From contig NZ_LAYO01000110.1 in the NCBI RefSeq assembly GCF_000980875.1, positions 1-64,000 on the forward strand: DNA of 64,000 bases, written 5' to 3'. Of the stretch, positions 50,682 through 58,875 are shown piece by piece. A model generated the notes under the pieces. That model did not search any database. It had not been told where the DNA came from and was given only the letters and a program-made list of their open reading frames with translations. Every line of letters starts with the position of its first letter. Position 1 is the first letter of the stretch. This DNA is from Leucobacter sp. Ag1 (GTDB lineage Bacteria; Actinomycetota; Actinomycetes; Actinomycetales; Microbacteriaceae). The position numbers were made by a program, and so were the translations under genes.

Positions 50682-51559
50682 GCGACCTGCTCCCCCGCGT
50701 GCTCCCGCAGGAATGCCGTGATCATCGCCGCGGCGTCCTCGACCGCCTCGTAGTGCACGAGGTGCCCGACGCCCGGCAGGATCCGAAGCTCCGAGCCCTC
50801 GATCTTGCGGTGCAGCGACAGCTGCTCGGTGATCGGAGTGATGTCGTCGACGTCGCCGGCGATGATGAGCGTCGGCATCGAGTAGTCGGGGGCCGATGCG
50901 GTGACGGTGTGCGACACGGATGCGCGGAACGCCTGCAGCAGCGTGGTCGTGTCGGAGAACCGGCTGAAGTAGCGATCATGCTGACCGTGGATCCAGGCGC
51001 GTTCCTCGGGGTCGGGAGTCTTCGCCATGACGATGCTCATGGTGCGCACGATCGCCGGATGCCCGAGCAGTCCGCGGGCCGCGCGCTCCGGCAGCACGTC
51101 GGCCGCGCGGTAGTACGCGATCGCCAGCTGCGTGAGCAGCGCCTGCGGGCCCTCGAGCGCTGGCGCCGAGATCGGGTTGATGAGGATCGCGAGGCGCGGA
51201 TCGAGGCCCGTGGAGACGGCGTTCGAGACGACGAGGGTGCCGAACGAGTGCCCGAGGATCGCGTGGCCCTCGGGTGCCGCCTCCGCGGCGAAGGCACGCA
51301 GCCACTCGCCGTAGAGCGCGATGCCGTGCTCGCGGTCGGGCACCGCCGGGCTCTCGCCGAAGCCGGGCAGGTCGGGAACGAGAACGCGCAGATCGGGCTG
51401 CAGCTCGGCGATGCGCAGAGCGAGCCCCTCGAGCCCGTGGTGGTCGCCGCGGAACCCGTGCACGAGGATCAGCGCGGCGCCGTCAGGGTTGCCGTACTGC
51501 CAGGTGCGCGTGCCGATCCCGAGGGTCGGCACGATGAGGTCGGGAGGTGCGTCGTTCAC
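50678..51559 (-). CDS. Alpha/beta hydrolase
   Basis: A 293-residue hydrolase: oxyanion motif LVHGFRGDH, nucleophile Ser in LGHSFGTLV (about 119), acid in DVDDITP and His in GVGHLVHYEA. It is the first gene of a three-gene minus-strand unit with SpoU and PAP2. TACACT ends 6 nt before GTG 51559, fitting a leaderless promoter. Substrate unknown. Confidence 0.88.
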   Translation of the reverse strand: MNDAPPDLIVPTLGIGTRTWQYGNPDGAALILVHGFRGDHHGLEGLALRIAELQPDLRVLVPDLPGFGESPAVPDREHGIALYGEWLRAFAAEAAPEGHAILGHSFGTLVVSNAVSTGLDPRLAILINPISAPALEGPQALLTQLAIAYYRAADVLPERAARGLLGHPAIVRTMSIVMAKTPDPEERAWIHGQHDRYFSRFSDTTTLLQAFRASVSHTVTASAPDYSMPTLIIAGDVDDITPITEQLSLHRKIEGSELRILPGVGHLVHYEAVEDAAAMITAFLREHAGEQVA

Positions 51560-51706
51560 AGTCCGAGTGTATCCGGGCGGCCCTGTGCGAACGCGGAGCC
51601 GCCAGTGTGCAGAACCCCGGGAAGGCCTGGGCATCCGATCCGAACACGGTGCCGCTGCCGTTGTCGGCGGTCGCCGATAGCATCGAGCCGAAGGAAGGAT
51701 CAGCGA

Positions 51707-52417
51707 ATGACCGAACGACTCCCCCTCTGGGCCGAGCACCTCGCGGTGTTCGATACCGAGACCACCGGCGTGGAGACCGCGAGCGCACGCATCGTGACCT
51801 CGACCATCGCGCTCGTCGGCCCCGGCGGCGAGGTGACCGAGCGCTACGACTGGCTGATCGACCCGGGCGTCGAGATCCCCGAGCCCGCCGTGCGCGTGCA
51901 CGGCATCAGCACCGAGGTAGCCCGTGCGAGCGGCGTCGACCCGGCGGTGGGCGTCGCGCAGATCATCGAGCAGCTCGCCGCCATGATCGAGCGCGGATTC
52001 CCCATCGTGGCATACAACGCGCCGTTCGATCTCTCGCTGCTGCGTGCCGAAGCCGCGCGCCACGGCGTGACCTGGCTCGAGCCCCTCTCCCCCGTGCTCG
52101 ACCCGCTCATCCTCGACAAGCAGTTCGACCGGTACCGCAAGGGCAAGCGCACGCTCGTCGCGGTGGCCGAGCACTACGGCGTCGAGCTGGGCACCGCGGC
52201 GCACGACGCCGGCGAGGACGCGATCGCGACGGGCCGGGTGCTGCAGGCGATCGCCCGCAAGTACGCCGCTTCGCTGCCGGGCGAACTCCCCGAGCTCCAC
52301 CAGGCGCAGATCGGCTGGGCTGCCGCACAGGCGGCGAGCTTCCAGGACTACATGCGCCGCGCTCGCGACCCGCAGTTCGTCGCCGATGGCGGCTGGCCGC
52401 TACGAACGAACGGCTGA
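51707..52417 (+). CDS. DnaQ-like 3'-5' exonuclease
   Basis: A 236-residue DEDDh exonuclease. ExoI is FDTETTG with Asp16/Glu18, ExoII is AYNAPFDLSLL, and ExoIII is AAHDAGEDA with the active His/Asp. This is the stand-alone epsilon-like exonuclease common in actinobacteria, not fused to a polymerase; it may act in proofreading or repair. ATG 51707 has the SD AAGGAAGGA about 8 nt upstream. It is followed by a perfect 30-bp palindrome. Confidence 0.93.
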   Translation: MTERLPLWAEHLAVFDTETTGVETASARIVTSTIALVGPGGEVTERYDWLIDPGVEIPEPAVRVHGISTEVARASGVDPAVGVAQIIEQLAAMIERGFPIVAYNAPFDLSLLRAEAARHGVTWLEPLSPVLDPLILDKQFDRYRKGKRTLVAVAEHYGVELGTAAHDAGEDAIATGRVLQAIARKYAASLPGELPELHQAQIGWAAAQAASFQDYMRRARDPQFVADGGWPLRTNG

Positions 52418-52482
52418 TCTGCAAGGCTGAGCTGCCCGGCTGTACCACGCGAGCGGCGGCGGCGCACGACGAACGCGACCTG

Positions 52483-52512
52483 ACCGCGCGTGCTCGATCG
52501 AGCACGCGCGGT
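52483..52512 (+). terminator. Perfect 30-bp palindrome after the exonuclease gene
   Basis: ACCGCGCGTGCTCGA followed by its exact reverse complement, with no unpaired loop in the DNA; as RNA it would form a long hairpin with a tight tip. It lies 65 bp after the exonuclease stop and is followed by TTCTG. Probably terminates the transcript. Confidence 0.65.
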
Positions 52513-52595
52513 TCTGCGTGTCACCGGGCGGGGTGGCGCCGCAGCATCGTTGCTGCTGCGCTGCCGCCGCCGTGGTGAGCCAGCGGACGGGACAT

Positions 52596-52680
52596 TGACG
52601 AGTGGACGGGGTTCCGACGAGTGGATGCCCAATTGATGCGTGAAAAGGCGTCCATTCGTCGGAAACCCGTCCACTCGTCG
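52596..52680. repeat. 34-bp inverted repeat with 17-bp loop
   Basis: The arms 52596-52629 and 52647-52680 pair over 34 positions, 30 as Watson-Crick, 3 as G-T wobble and one mismatch. Each arm carries the subrepeat CGACGAGTGGA or a variant (GACGAGTGGACGG, CGACGAGTGGAT), so the element is internally repetitive too. It lies in the 416-bp intergenic space between the exonuclease and rpmE2 and has no coding potential I trust. The rest of the gap holds only the palindrome at 52483 and the rpmE2 terminator. Confidence 0.9.
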
Positions 52681-52775
52681 GAGTCGGGCTCGCATCCGAG
52701 ACCGCACGCGTCAGAGCTGGCGTGCTCAGTCCCCTCGCACACCGAGCACGCCAGGAACTTCCCCCGGAAAACGAC

Positions 52776-52809
52776 GGCGGGGCGGCGATCCGAAGATCGC
52801 CGCCCCGCC
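52776..52809 (-). terminator. Terminator of rpmE2
   Basis: A perfect 15-bp GC stem (GGCGGGGCGGCGATC with GATCGCCGCCCCGCC) that reads a TTCG tetraloop on the minus strand and is followed there by GTCGTTTTCC. It starts 24 bp after the rpmE2 stop; a classic intrinsic terminator. Confidence 0.92.
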
Positions 52810-52833
52810 GGGAGCCAGTCTGGCTGTAGCTGC

Positions 52834-53082
52834 TTAGGCGCCGAAGCCCTTGAAGCGCTGGTTGAACTTCTCGACGCGGCCGGCCGAGTCCATGATGCGC
52901 TGCTTGCCCGTGTAGAACGGGTGCGAGGCGCTCGAGATCTCGACGTCGATGACCGGGTAGGTCGCGCCGTCGAGCTCGATGGTCTTCTCGCTGGTCAGCG
53001 TCGAACGGGTGAGGAAGGTCTCGCCCGAGGCCAGGTCGCGGAACACGATGGCGTTGTACTCGGGGTGGATGTCGTTCTTCAT
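52834..53082 (-). CDS. rpmE2: Ribosomal protein L31 type B
   Basis: An 82-residue type B L31 ([16 protein letters not shown] ... [27 protein letters not shown]). It has no Cys, so it is the zinc-independent paralogue. In many bacteria this form is Zur-repressed; no palindromic Zur-like box is evident upstream, suggesting constitutive use. It has no close operon partner and its own terminator. Confidence 0.96.
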   Translation of the reverse strand: MKNDIHPEYNAIVFRDLASGETFLTRSTLTSEKTIELDGATYPVIDVEISSASHPFYTGKQRIMDSAGRVEKFNQRFKGFGA

Positions 53083-53223
53083 GGAGTGGTCCTTAAGATG
53101 TGCGCCTGGAAAGAGCGTGTAACAGCACGCCCAGAGGTCTTGGGAGCGGCACGGTTACCCGCACCGAGGATCGATTCTATCACGAGCGAAGCCGCGGGCA
53201 CCGGGTCGCGACGAGGCGTTTCG

Positions 53224-54009
53224 CTACGGACGCGCGATCGCGGCGTATCGGCCGTCGCGCACCGAGAGCTCGAACGGCAGGCCGAACGTCGCCTCGAGGT
53301 TCTGCTCGGTCAGGGTCTCGGCCAGCGGGCCCGCGGCCTGCACGCGCCCGTCGCGGAGCATCAGGAGGTGGGTGAACCCCGGCGGGATCTCTTCGACGTG
53401 GTGGGTCACCATGACCATCGCGGGCGAGCTGGGCGACTGCGCGAAGCCCGACAGCATCTGCAGCAGGCGCTCGCGCGCACCGAGGTCGAGGCTCGCGCTC
53501 GGCTCGTCGAGCAGCAGCAGCTCCGGATCCGTCATGACCGACCGGGCGATCATCGCGCGCTTGCGCTCACCGTCGCTCAGCGTGCCGAAGGCGTTGTCGG
53601 CGAGTGCGAGCAGGTCCCACTCGGCGAGCACACGGTCGGTGCGCCGCAGGTCGTAGTCGTCGTATTCCTCGTTCCAGCGGCCCTCGACCGAGTACGCGGC
53701 GGTCAGCACCAGATTGCGCACCGTCTCATCGTTCGGGATCCGGCGGGCGGTCGCCGAGGACGCGAAGCCGAGCCGGTTGCGCAGCTCGAAGATGTCGACA
53801 CGACCGAGCGTCTCGTCGAGCACCTCGACGGTGCCGCTCGTTGGGTAGTCGTTCGCAGTCGCGAGCTTCAGCAGGGTGGTCTTGCCCGCGCCGTTGGGTC
53901 CGAGCACCACCCAGCGCTGATCGCTCTCCACGGCCCAGTCGACCCCGTCGAGGATCGGCCGGCGGTCGCGCACGTAGGACACATCGGAGAGTCGGAGCAC
54001 ATTCACCAT
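53224..54009 (-). CDS. ABC transporter ATP-binding protein, stand-alone
   Basis: A 261-residue ATPase: Walker A GPNGAGKTT, a signature LSDGERKRAMIARS and Walker B LLLLDEPSASLD. The sequence resembles the YlmA/ModF-like ATPases without adjacent permease. TAGGCT ends 7 nt before ATG 54009 and is in the 41-bp space shared with serB on the other strand, so both promoters overlap. Substrate and membrane partner unknown. Confidence 0.88.
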   Translation of the reverse strand: MVNVLRLSDVSYVRDRRPILDGVDWAVESDQRWVVLGPNGAGKTTLLKLATANDYPTSGTVEVLDETLGRVDIFELRNRLGFASSATARRIPNDETVRNLVLTAAYSVEGRWNEEYDDYDLRRTDRVLAEWDLLALADNAFGTLSDGERKRAMIARSVMTDPELLLLDEPSASLDLGARERLLQMLSGFAQSPSSPAMVMVTHHVEEIPPGFTHLLMLRDGRVQAAGPLAETLTEQNLEATFGLPFELSVRDGRYAAIARP

Positions 54010-54050
54010 GCGGTCAAGCCTAGCCCCGCCCGCGTGCCAGACTGGTGCGT

Positions 54051-54701
54051 ATGACCGCCGATTCTCGTGTTCGCCCGCTCGTCGTCCTCGACTGCGACTC
54101 CACCACCATCCAGGACGAGGTGATCGAGCTGCTCGCCGAGGTCGCCGGCACGCGCGAACTCGTCGCCGAGGTGACGGAGCGCGCCATGCGCGGCGAGCTC
54201 GACTTCGCCGAGAGCCTGCGCGAGCGGGTGGCGACGCTCGCGGGCACGCCGGAGTCGGTGTTCGCCGACGCGTACGCCCGGGTGCGTCCGAGCCGCGGCA
54301 TCCACGAGCTCGTCGCCGAGGTGCACGCGCGCGGCGGCGTGGTCGGCGTGGTCTCGGGCGGCTTCCACGAGGTGCTCGATCCCCTCGCTGCCGACCTGCG
54401 CCTCGACCGCTGGCGCGCCAATCGGCTCGAGGTCGCGGACGGTGCGCTCACCGGACGCGTCACCGGCCCGATCATCGATGCCGCGGCCAAGGCCGAGGCG
54501 CTGCGCGAGTGGGCCGAGGAAGCGGAGATTCCACTCTCGGCGACCGTCGCCATCGGCGACGGCGCCAACGATCTCGAGATGATGGCCGTCGCGGCGGTCT
54601 CCGTCGGGTTCAACGCCAAGCCCGTGGTGCGCGAGCGCGCCGATGTGACCATCGAGGACGACCTCGCGCTGACGATCCCGCTGCTCGACCGGCTCTCCTG
54701 A
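54051..54701 (+). CDS. serB: Phosphoserine phosphatase
   Basis: A 216-residue HAD phosphatase: motif I DCDST (Asp14 nucleophile, Asp16 acid), motif II VSGGF, motif III Lys in AKAEALREW, and GDGANDLEMM for the Mg site. It releases serine from phosphoserine. ATG 54051 is preceded by CAGACT with 7 nt spacing; GTG 54045 is less likely. No ACT domain is present, unlike some actinobacterial SerB. Confidence 0.93.
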   Translation: MTADSRVRPLVVLDCDSTTIQDEVIELLAEVAGTRELVAEVTERAMRGELDFAESLRERVATLAGTPESVFADAYARVRPSRGIHELVAEVHARGGVVGVVSGGFHEVLDPLAADLRLDRWRANRLEVADGALTGRVTGPIIDAAAKAEALREWAEEAEIPLSATVAIGDGANDLEMMAVAAVSVGFNAKPVVRERADVTIEDDLALTIPLLDRLS

Positions 54702-54739
54702 GCGGCTGATCGGCTGAGCAGCCGACCGCCTGGACGGAC

Positions 54740-54776
54740 GAGGGGCCGCCGCCGATCCGATCGGCGGCGGCCCCTC
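54740..54776. terminator. Bidirectional terminator between serB and the PEP-mutase-like gene
   Basis: A perfect 16-bp stem, GAGGGGCCGCCGCCGA with TCGGCGGCGGCCCCTC, and a 5-nt loop, between two convergent genes and about 16-40 bp from each stop. Confidence 0.88.
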
Positions 54777-54792
54777 GTGCTCGCCCGAACGC

Positions 54793-55602
54793 TCAGAAGT
54801 TGTTGAGCTGTTCCACGCCCGCCGGCAGCACGCCGTCGGCGAGCAGGTCCGCTCCGAGCGCTTTCAGCGCGCCCAGCGCGACGTTCTGCGGCATCGGACC
54901 GTACGAGATGCGGGCGACGCCGAGCGCCTCGTACTCCGCGGCGCGGAGCGCGCCGGGTAGGCCGATGACGCTGACCCGCTGCTCGCCGATGCCCGCGACC
55001 AGCTGCGCGGTCTCCTCGGTGTTCAGGATCGCCGGGACGAACACGGCGGTGGCGCCGGCGTCCAGGTAGGCGCGGCCGCGCTCGATCGCATCGGCGATGC
55101 TCTCGCTCCGGGGGCGGTCGCCGCCGCGGATCAGCGCGTCGGTGCGCGCGTTCAGCGCGAACGGCACGCCCTCGCGTTCGCCGGCCTCGACCGCCGCGCG
55201 CATGAGCGCGACCGATTCGTCGAACGGCCGCAGCCGATCCTCGATGTTCGCGCCGGAGGCTCCGGCGCCGATCGCGTGCCGCACGGTCTCCCCCGCATCC
55301 GCGAAGCCGCCGTCGAGGTCGGCGGTCACCGGCAGGTCGACGGCGCGCACGATCCGCTCGATCGCCGAGATCATCAGGTCGAGCGGGATCTGCTCCCCGT
55401 CACCGTACCCGTGGCTCGCGGCGATGGCGTGCCCGGCGGTGGCGATCGCCGCGGTGCCCGGCAGCTCGGCGACGACGCGCGCGCTGACCGCGTCCCAGAC
55501 GTTCACCACCCGCAGGATCTCGGGGGCCCGGTAGGCCCGCGTCAGCTGCGCCGCGTCCGCGGCGACTCGGTCGAGGGAACGGGGACTCGTCTCTTCGCTC
55601 AT
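54793..55602 (-). CDS. Isocitrate lyase / PEP mutase family enzyme
   Basis: A 269-residue TIM-barrel protein with the family hallmarks VWDAVSARVVAELPGTAAIATAG, TADLDGGFAD (metal-binding Asp) and GASGANIEDRL. The KKCGH motif of true isocitrate lyases is absent, so it is a member of the smaller PEP-mutase/oxaloacetate-decarboxylase/carboxyvinyl-phosphonate mutase group, probably acting on an oxo-acid C-C or P-C bond. TAGATT ends 6 nt before ATG 55602 (leaderless). Confidence 0.88.
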   Translation of the reverse strand: MSEETSPRSLDRVAADAAQLTRAYRAPEILRVVNVWDAVSARVVAELPGTAAIATAGHAIAASHGYGDGEQIPLDLMISAIERIVRAVDLPVTADLDGGFADAGETVRHAIGAGASGANIEDRLRPFDESVALMRAAVEAGEREGVPFALNARTDALIRGGDRPRSESIADAIERGRAYLDAGATAVFVPAILNTEETAQLVAGIGEQRVSVIGLPGALRAAEYEALGVARISYGPMPQNVALGALKALGADLLADGVLPAGVEQLNNF

Positions 55603-55678
55603 GGGGCCAATCTAGACCCCGGTCGACCGGCCGGGCCAGGGGCTCGGCGCCCCTTCCCGGCCAGTCGTCAGGATGGGG

Positions 55679-56392
55679 TCAGTGACCCATGCCCATGCCA
55701 CCGTCGACGGGGATCACGGCACCCGAGATGTAGGCCGCGTCATCGCCCGCGAGGAACGAGGCGGCGCCCGCGATCTCGGAGACCTGGCCGAAGCGGCCGG
55801 CGGGAATGGACGCGCGGTACTGCTGCTGCTGGGCCTCGGGCAGTTCCGCCGTCATGTCGGTCTCGATGAAGCCCGGGGCGATGACGTTCGCGGTGATGTT
55901 GCGCGCGCCGAGCTCGCGGGTGAGCGAACGGGCGAAGCCGACGAGCGCGGCCTTCGAGGAGGAGTAGTTGATCTGTCCGGGCGAGCCGTAGAGCCCGACC
56001 ACGCTCGAGATGAGGATGACGCGACCGAAGCGACCCTTGAGCAGTCCCTTGGCTGCGCGCTTGACCACGCGGAAGGTGCCGGTCAGGTTCGTGTCGATGA
56101 CGCTCGTGAACTCCTCCTCCGTCATGCGGAGCAGCAGGGTGTCCTTGGTGATCCCGGCGTTCGCGACGACGACCTCGACCGCACCCAGCTCGGCCTCGAT
56201 CTCGGAGAACGCGGCGTCGATCGACGCCGCGTCGCCCACGTCCGCGCGCACGGTGAGCGCGCCCTCGGGACCGCCCTCGCCCGAACGGGAGGTCACGGCC
56301 ACGCGATGCCCGTCGGCGATCATGCGCTCCGCGATGGCGAAGCCGATGCCGCGGTTTCCGCCGGTCACGAGCACAGTACGAGGAGTGGTCAT
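55679..56392 (-). CDS. fabG: 3-oxoacyl-ACP reductase FabG-like SDR
   Basis: A 237-residue short-chain dehydrogenase: TGGNRGIG cofactor motif, NAG at strand 4, SSVVGLYGSPGQINYSSSK with the Ser-Tyr-Lys triad, and the PGFIETDMT loop. Length and the ending GMGMGH match FabG of the mycobacterial MabA/FabG1 type. It reduces 3-oxoacyl-ACP with NADPH. ATG 56392 has GGAAGGA 6 nt upstream. It is the only ketoacyl reductase candidate in the window, far from the fab cluster, divergent from the DUF3099 gene. Confidence 0.9.
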   Translation of the reverse strand: MTTPRTVLVTGGNRGIGFAIAERMIADGHRVAVTSRSGEGGPEGALTVRADVGDAASIDAAFSEIEAELGAVEVVVANAGITKDTLLLRMTEEEFTSVIDTNLTGTFRVVKRAAKGLLKGRFGRVILISSVVGLYGSPGQINYSSSKAALVGFARSLTRELGARNITANVIAPGFIETDMTAELPEAQQQQYRASIPAGRFGQVSEIAGAASFLAGDDAAYISGAVIPVDGGMGMGH

Positions 56393-56497
56393 CGAGGATC
56401 CTTCCGTGGGAGTGGGTTCCCAGCCTAGAGGATCGCGGTTCACGGTCAGTTTGCACGCGCCCGGAGCGCGTAGGCTTGAGTGGAAGGACAGGTGAAG

Positions 56498-56905
56498 ATG
56501 GCCGAGCAGTATCGTGTGACTTCGGTGGGGGCGGCCCCGGCCGAGGACCGTGCGCACCGCATGCGCGCGTACTTCATCATGATGACGATCAGGATCGCCT
56601 GCGTCGCCTCGCTCTTCTTCGTGCATGGCTGGTGGGTGCTGCTGTCCGCAGCGGGCGCCATCATCCTCCCGTACTTCGCCGTGCTCATCGCCAACGCCGT
56701 CTCGACCACCGACGGCGAGCGTCCCGACGCGCCGAGCCCGCTGCAGCTCGAGAGCGCCGAGCCGCCCGCCGAGACCGACGAGGCGGCGGACGAGGATCCC
56801 GCGGAGACGCTGATCGTGATCGACGCGCCGGCGGAACGACGCTCCGCTCGGCCGTCATCCGCTTCGACCACCGACGGCGGCGATCAGACGGGCGCGACCG
56901 CGTGA
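56498..56905 (+). CDS. DUF3099 membrane protein
   Basis: A 135-residue protein with two adjacent helices (about 26-46 and 50-70): RMRAYFIMMTIRIACVASLFFVHGWWVLLSAAGAIILPYFAVLIANA, the usual DUF3099 core with conserved PYFAV. The tail is acidic and disordered. ATG 56498 has AGGTGA upstream, and TAGGCT (56471-56476) is the likely -10, giving a 15-nt leader. Function unknown. It is the first gene of the SURF1 cluster. Confidence 0.85.
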   Translation: MAEQYRVTSVGAAPAEDRAHRMRAYFIMMTIRIACVASLFFVHGWWVLLSAAGAIILPYFAVLIANAVSTTDGERPDAPSPLQLESAEPPAETDEAADEDPAETLIVIDAPAERRSARPSSASTTDGGDQTGATA

Positions 56906-57159
56906 GCCTCGGACTCCCCCTCGCGTTCGGCGAGGAACCCGCCATGCGTTTCACCTGCTCGCGCGCCGGCTGCGCCGACGCCGCGACGAGCGCGATCCGC
57001 TGGCGCAACCCCAAGATCCATTCCGAAGACCGCCGCAAGACCTGGCTGGCCTGCGATGCGCACCTGGAGGTGCTGCGCGACTTCCTCGCCGCGCGCGACT
57101 TCCCGCTCGCGGTCGTGCCGGTGAGCGAGCTCGACGATGCGGAGGACCGCGACCGATGA
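56902..57159 (+). CDS. Small Cys/His protein, probable zinc-binding
   Basis: An 85-residue protein with Cys at CSRAGC and later CDAH, a pattern that could bind a zinc ion; the rest contains SAIRWRNPKIHSEDRRKTWLACDAHLEVLRDFLAAR. Similar small proteins in actinobacteria are often labelled acetone carboxylase in databases, which is not supported by the sequence. GTG 56902 overlaps the DUF3099 stop; ATG 56944 is an alternative. It overlaps SURF1 by ATGA. Confidence 0.75.
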   Translation: MSLGLPLAFGEEPAMRFTCSRAGCADAATSAIRWRNPKIHSEDRRKTWLACDAHLEVLRDFLAARDFPLAVVPVSELDDAEDRDR

Positions 57160-58004
57160 CCGCCGAAATCGGGTGGAGCTTCCTCCGCAGCCGCCGCTGG
57201 CTGGGCTACTTCGCGCTGTTCGTGATCTTCGCCGTCGCCTGCGTGCTGCTCGGCAACTGGCAGTTCGAGCGACGGGCCGAGGCCCGTGCCGAGATCAACC
57301 GGCTCGACGCGAACTACGCCGCCACCGCGGTTCCGATCGACGAGATCGTCACCGATCCCGCGAAGTTCGACGAGGACCGCATGAAGTGGCACCCGGTCGA
57401 GCTGCGCGGCGAGTACATCGGCGAGACCTACCTCGCACGCAACCGCCCGGGCGAGGGTCGCGTCGGTTCCGACCTGATCCAGGCGTTCAAGCTCGACGAC
57501 GGCCGCGTCTTCTTCATCGACCGGGGCTGGGTGCCGGTCGACGGCAACCAGGCCGTTCCGAAGGATCTGCCGCGCGGACCCGAGGGCGAGATCGAGGTGC
57601 AGGCGCGGCTCCGCGCGAGCGAGCCCTCGATCGCCGGGCGCAGCAGCACGGGCCACACCGTCGCGAGCATCGACGTGCCCGAGCTTGTCGAGCTCGCGGG
57701 AGTGACCGGGGAGGTCTACTCCGCGTCCTACGGCCAGCTCATCTCGGAGAACCCGAGCGCGAAGACCGGAACCCTTCCGCCGAAGCCCGAGCTCGACGAG
57801 GGCCCGCACCTCTCCTACGCGCTCCAGTGGTACGTCTTCATCCTGATCGCCCTGATCGGCGTCGGCTACGCCGCGCGGCAGGAGTACCGCACGCTGAACG
57901 CCGACGGCGAGACCGTGCGACGCCAGGACGAACGCAGTGCACGACGGAAGCAGCGACGCGGTCCCAGCGACGCCGATGAGGAAGACGCGATGCTCGATGC
58001 GTGA
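57156..58004 (+). CDS. SURF1-family cytochrome oxidase biogenesis protein
   Basis: A 282-residue protein with an N-terminal helix (YFALFVIFAVACVLLGNWQFERR; LGNWQ.ER is diagnostic), a soluble domain with VELRGEYIGE and IQAFKLDDGRVFFIDRGWVP, and a C-terminal helix (WYVFILIALIGVGYAA). SURF1 acts in assembly or haem A handling of cytochrome c oxidase. ATG 57156 overlaps the small zinc-finger-like gene. No oxidase subunit is in the window. Confidence 0.92.
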   Translation: MTAEIGWSFLRSRRWLGYFALFVIFAVACVLLGNWQFERRAEARAEINRLDANYAATAVPIDEIVTDPAKFDEDRMKWHPVELRGEYIGETYLARNRPGEGRVGSDLIQAFKLDDGRVFFIDRGWVPVDGNQAVPKDLPRGPEGEIEVQARLRASEPSIAGRSSTGHTVASIDVPELVELAGVTGEVYSASYGQLISENPSAKTGTLPPKPELDEGPHLSYALQWYVFILIALIGVGYAARQEYRTLNADGETVRRQDERSARRKQRRGPSDADEEDAMLDA

Positions 58005-58875
58005 CCGCGCGATGGATTCGACCGTGCGCGGCCGCCGGGTGCGGCCTGTCCGCAGCCGCCGCGCGGCGCTCGCCGCGGTACTGGGGCTGGCCGTGCTGCT
58101 GCCGCCGGCGCTCTCGGCCTGCGCGCCCGAGCCCGACGCGCAGGCGACCCGGAGTTCGCTGTCGAAGGTGACGGAGCCCGCCGCTCCCCCGAAGGCCGCC
58201 GAGAAGTTCGACGCGAAGAAGCACCCGGAGCCAGTCGCCCAGCCCGAGTACTGCACCGCGTACCTCGTGATCACCGCGCGCGGCACCGGCGAGCCCGTGG
58301 GCAACCAGCTCGTCACCCCGGTCGCTCGTCGCATCGCCGAGGCGCGCCCCGGCGAGATGCTCACGGTCGACCTGTTCTACCCGGCGGACACCGACATCAA
58401 CGAGGGCGGCACCGAGGGCGTGCGCCGGCTGATCGATCAGCTCAACGTGCAGGCGGAGCACTGCCCCGATCAGCGGACGATCCTGCTCGGGTATTCGCAG
58501 GGCGCCTTCGTCATCGGGGACGCGCTCGCGGATCCGAAGGACCGGCTGATCGGCGAGACGGTCGGGCAGCTCAGCCCGGAGGCGCGCGAACGCGTGCTCG
58601 CCGTCGTCCTCTACGGGGATCCCCGCTTCGCGGGCGGCGAGCCCTACGACGTCGGCACCTTCACCGAGAAGGTCGGCGGGATCCTCCCCCGTCGTGCCGG
58701 CGTGCTCGCGCCGTTCGCAGACCGCATCCGCGACTACTGCGTCAAGAACGACTTCGTCTGCCAGGCCAGCGATTCGCTGGACGAGAAGGGCCACGTGTCC
58801 TACTACCGCAACGGCATGCAGGCGGAGGGTGCCGCATTCGTCATCGGGCGGCTCGGCCCGCGCGAGCGGCGCTAG
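57997..58875 (+). CDS. Cutinase-family lipoprotein
   Basis: A 292-residue secreted protein. The basic N-terminus RGRRVRPVRSRR, hydrophobic core AALAAVLGLAVLLPP and lipobox LSAC at about residues 38-41 mark a lipoprotein. The mature part has TARGTGEP, GYSQGAFV (nucleophile Ser), and YGDPRF with later DFVC and HVSYY, a cutinase/serine-esterase alpha/beta fold. It may hydrolyse lipid esters or polyesters outside the membrane. The start is ATG 57997, overlapping the SURF1 stop by 8 bp; ATG 58012 is possible. Convergent with the next gene at a shared CTAG. Confidence 0.85.
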   Translation: MRDRAMDSTVRGRRVRPVRSRRAALAAVLGLAVLLPPALSACAPEPDAQATRSSLSKVTEPAAPPKAAEKFDAKKHPEPVAQPEYCTAYLVITARGTGEPVGNQLVTPVARRIAEARPGEMLTVDLFYPADTDINEGGTEGVRRLIDQLNVQAEHCPDQRTILLGYSQGAFVIGDALADPKDRLIGETVGQLSPEARERVLAVVLYGDPRFAGGEPYDVGTFTEKVGGILPRRAGVLAPFADRIRDYCVKNDFVCQASDSLDEKGHVSYYRNGMQAEGAAFVIGRLGPRERR

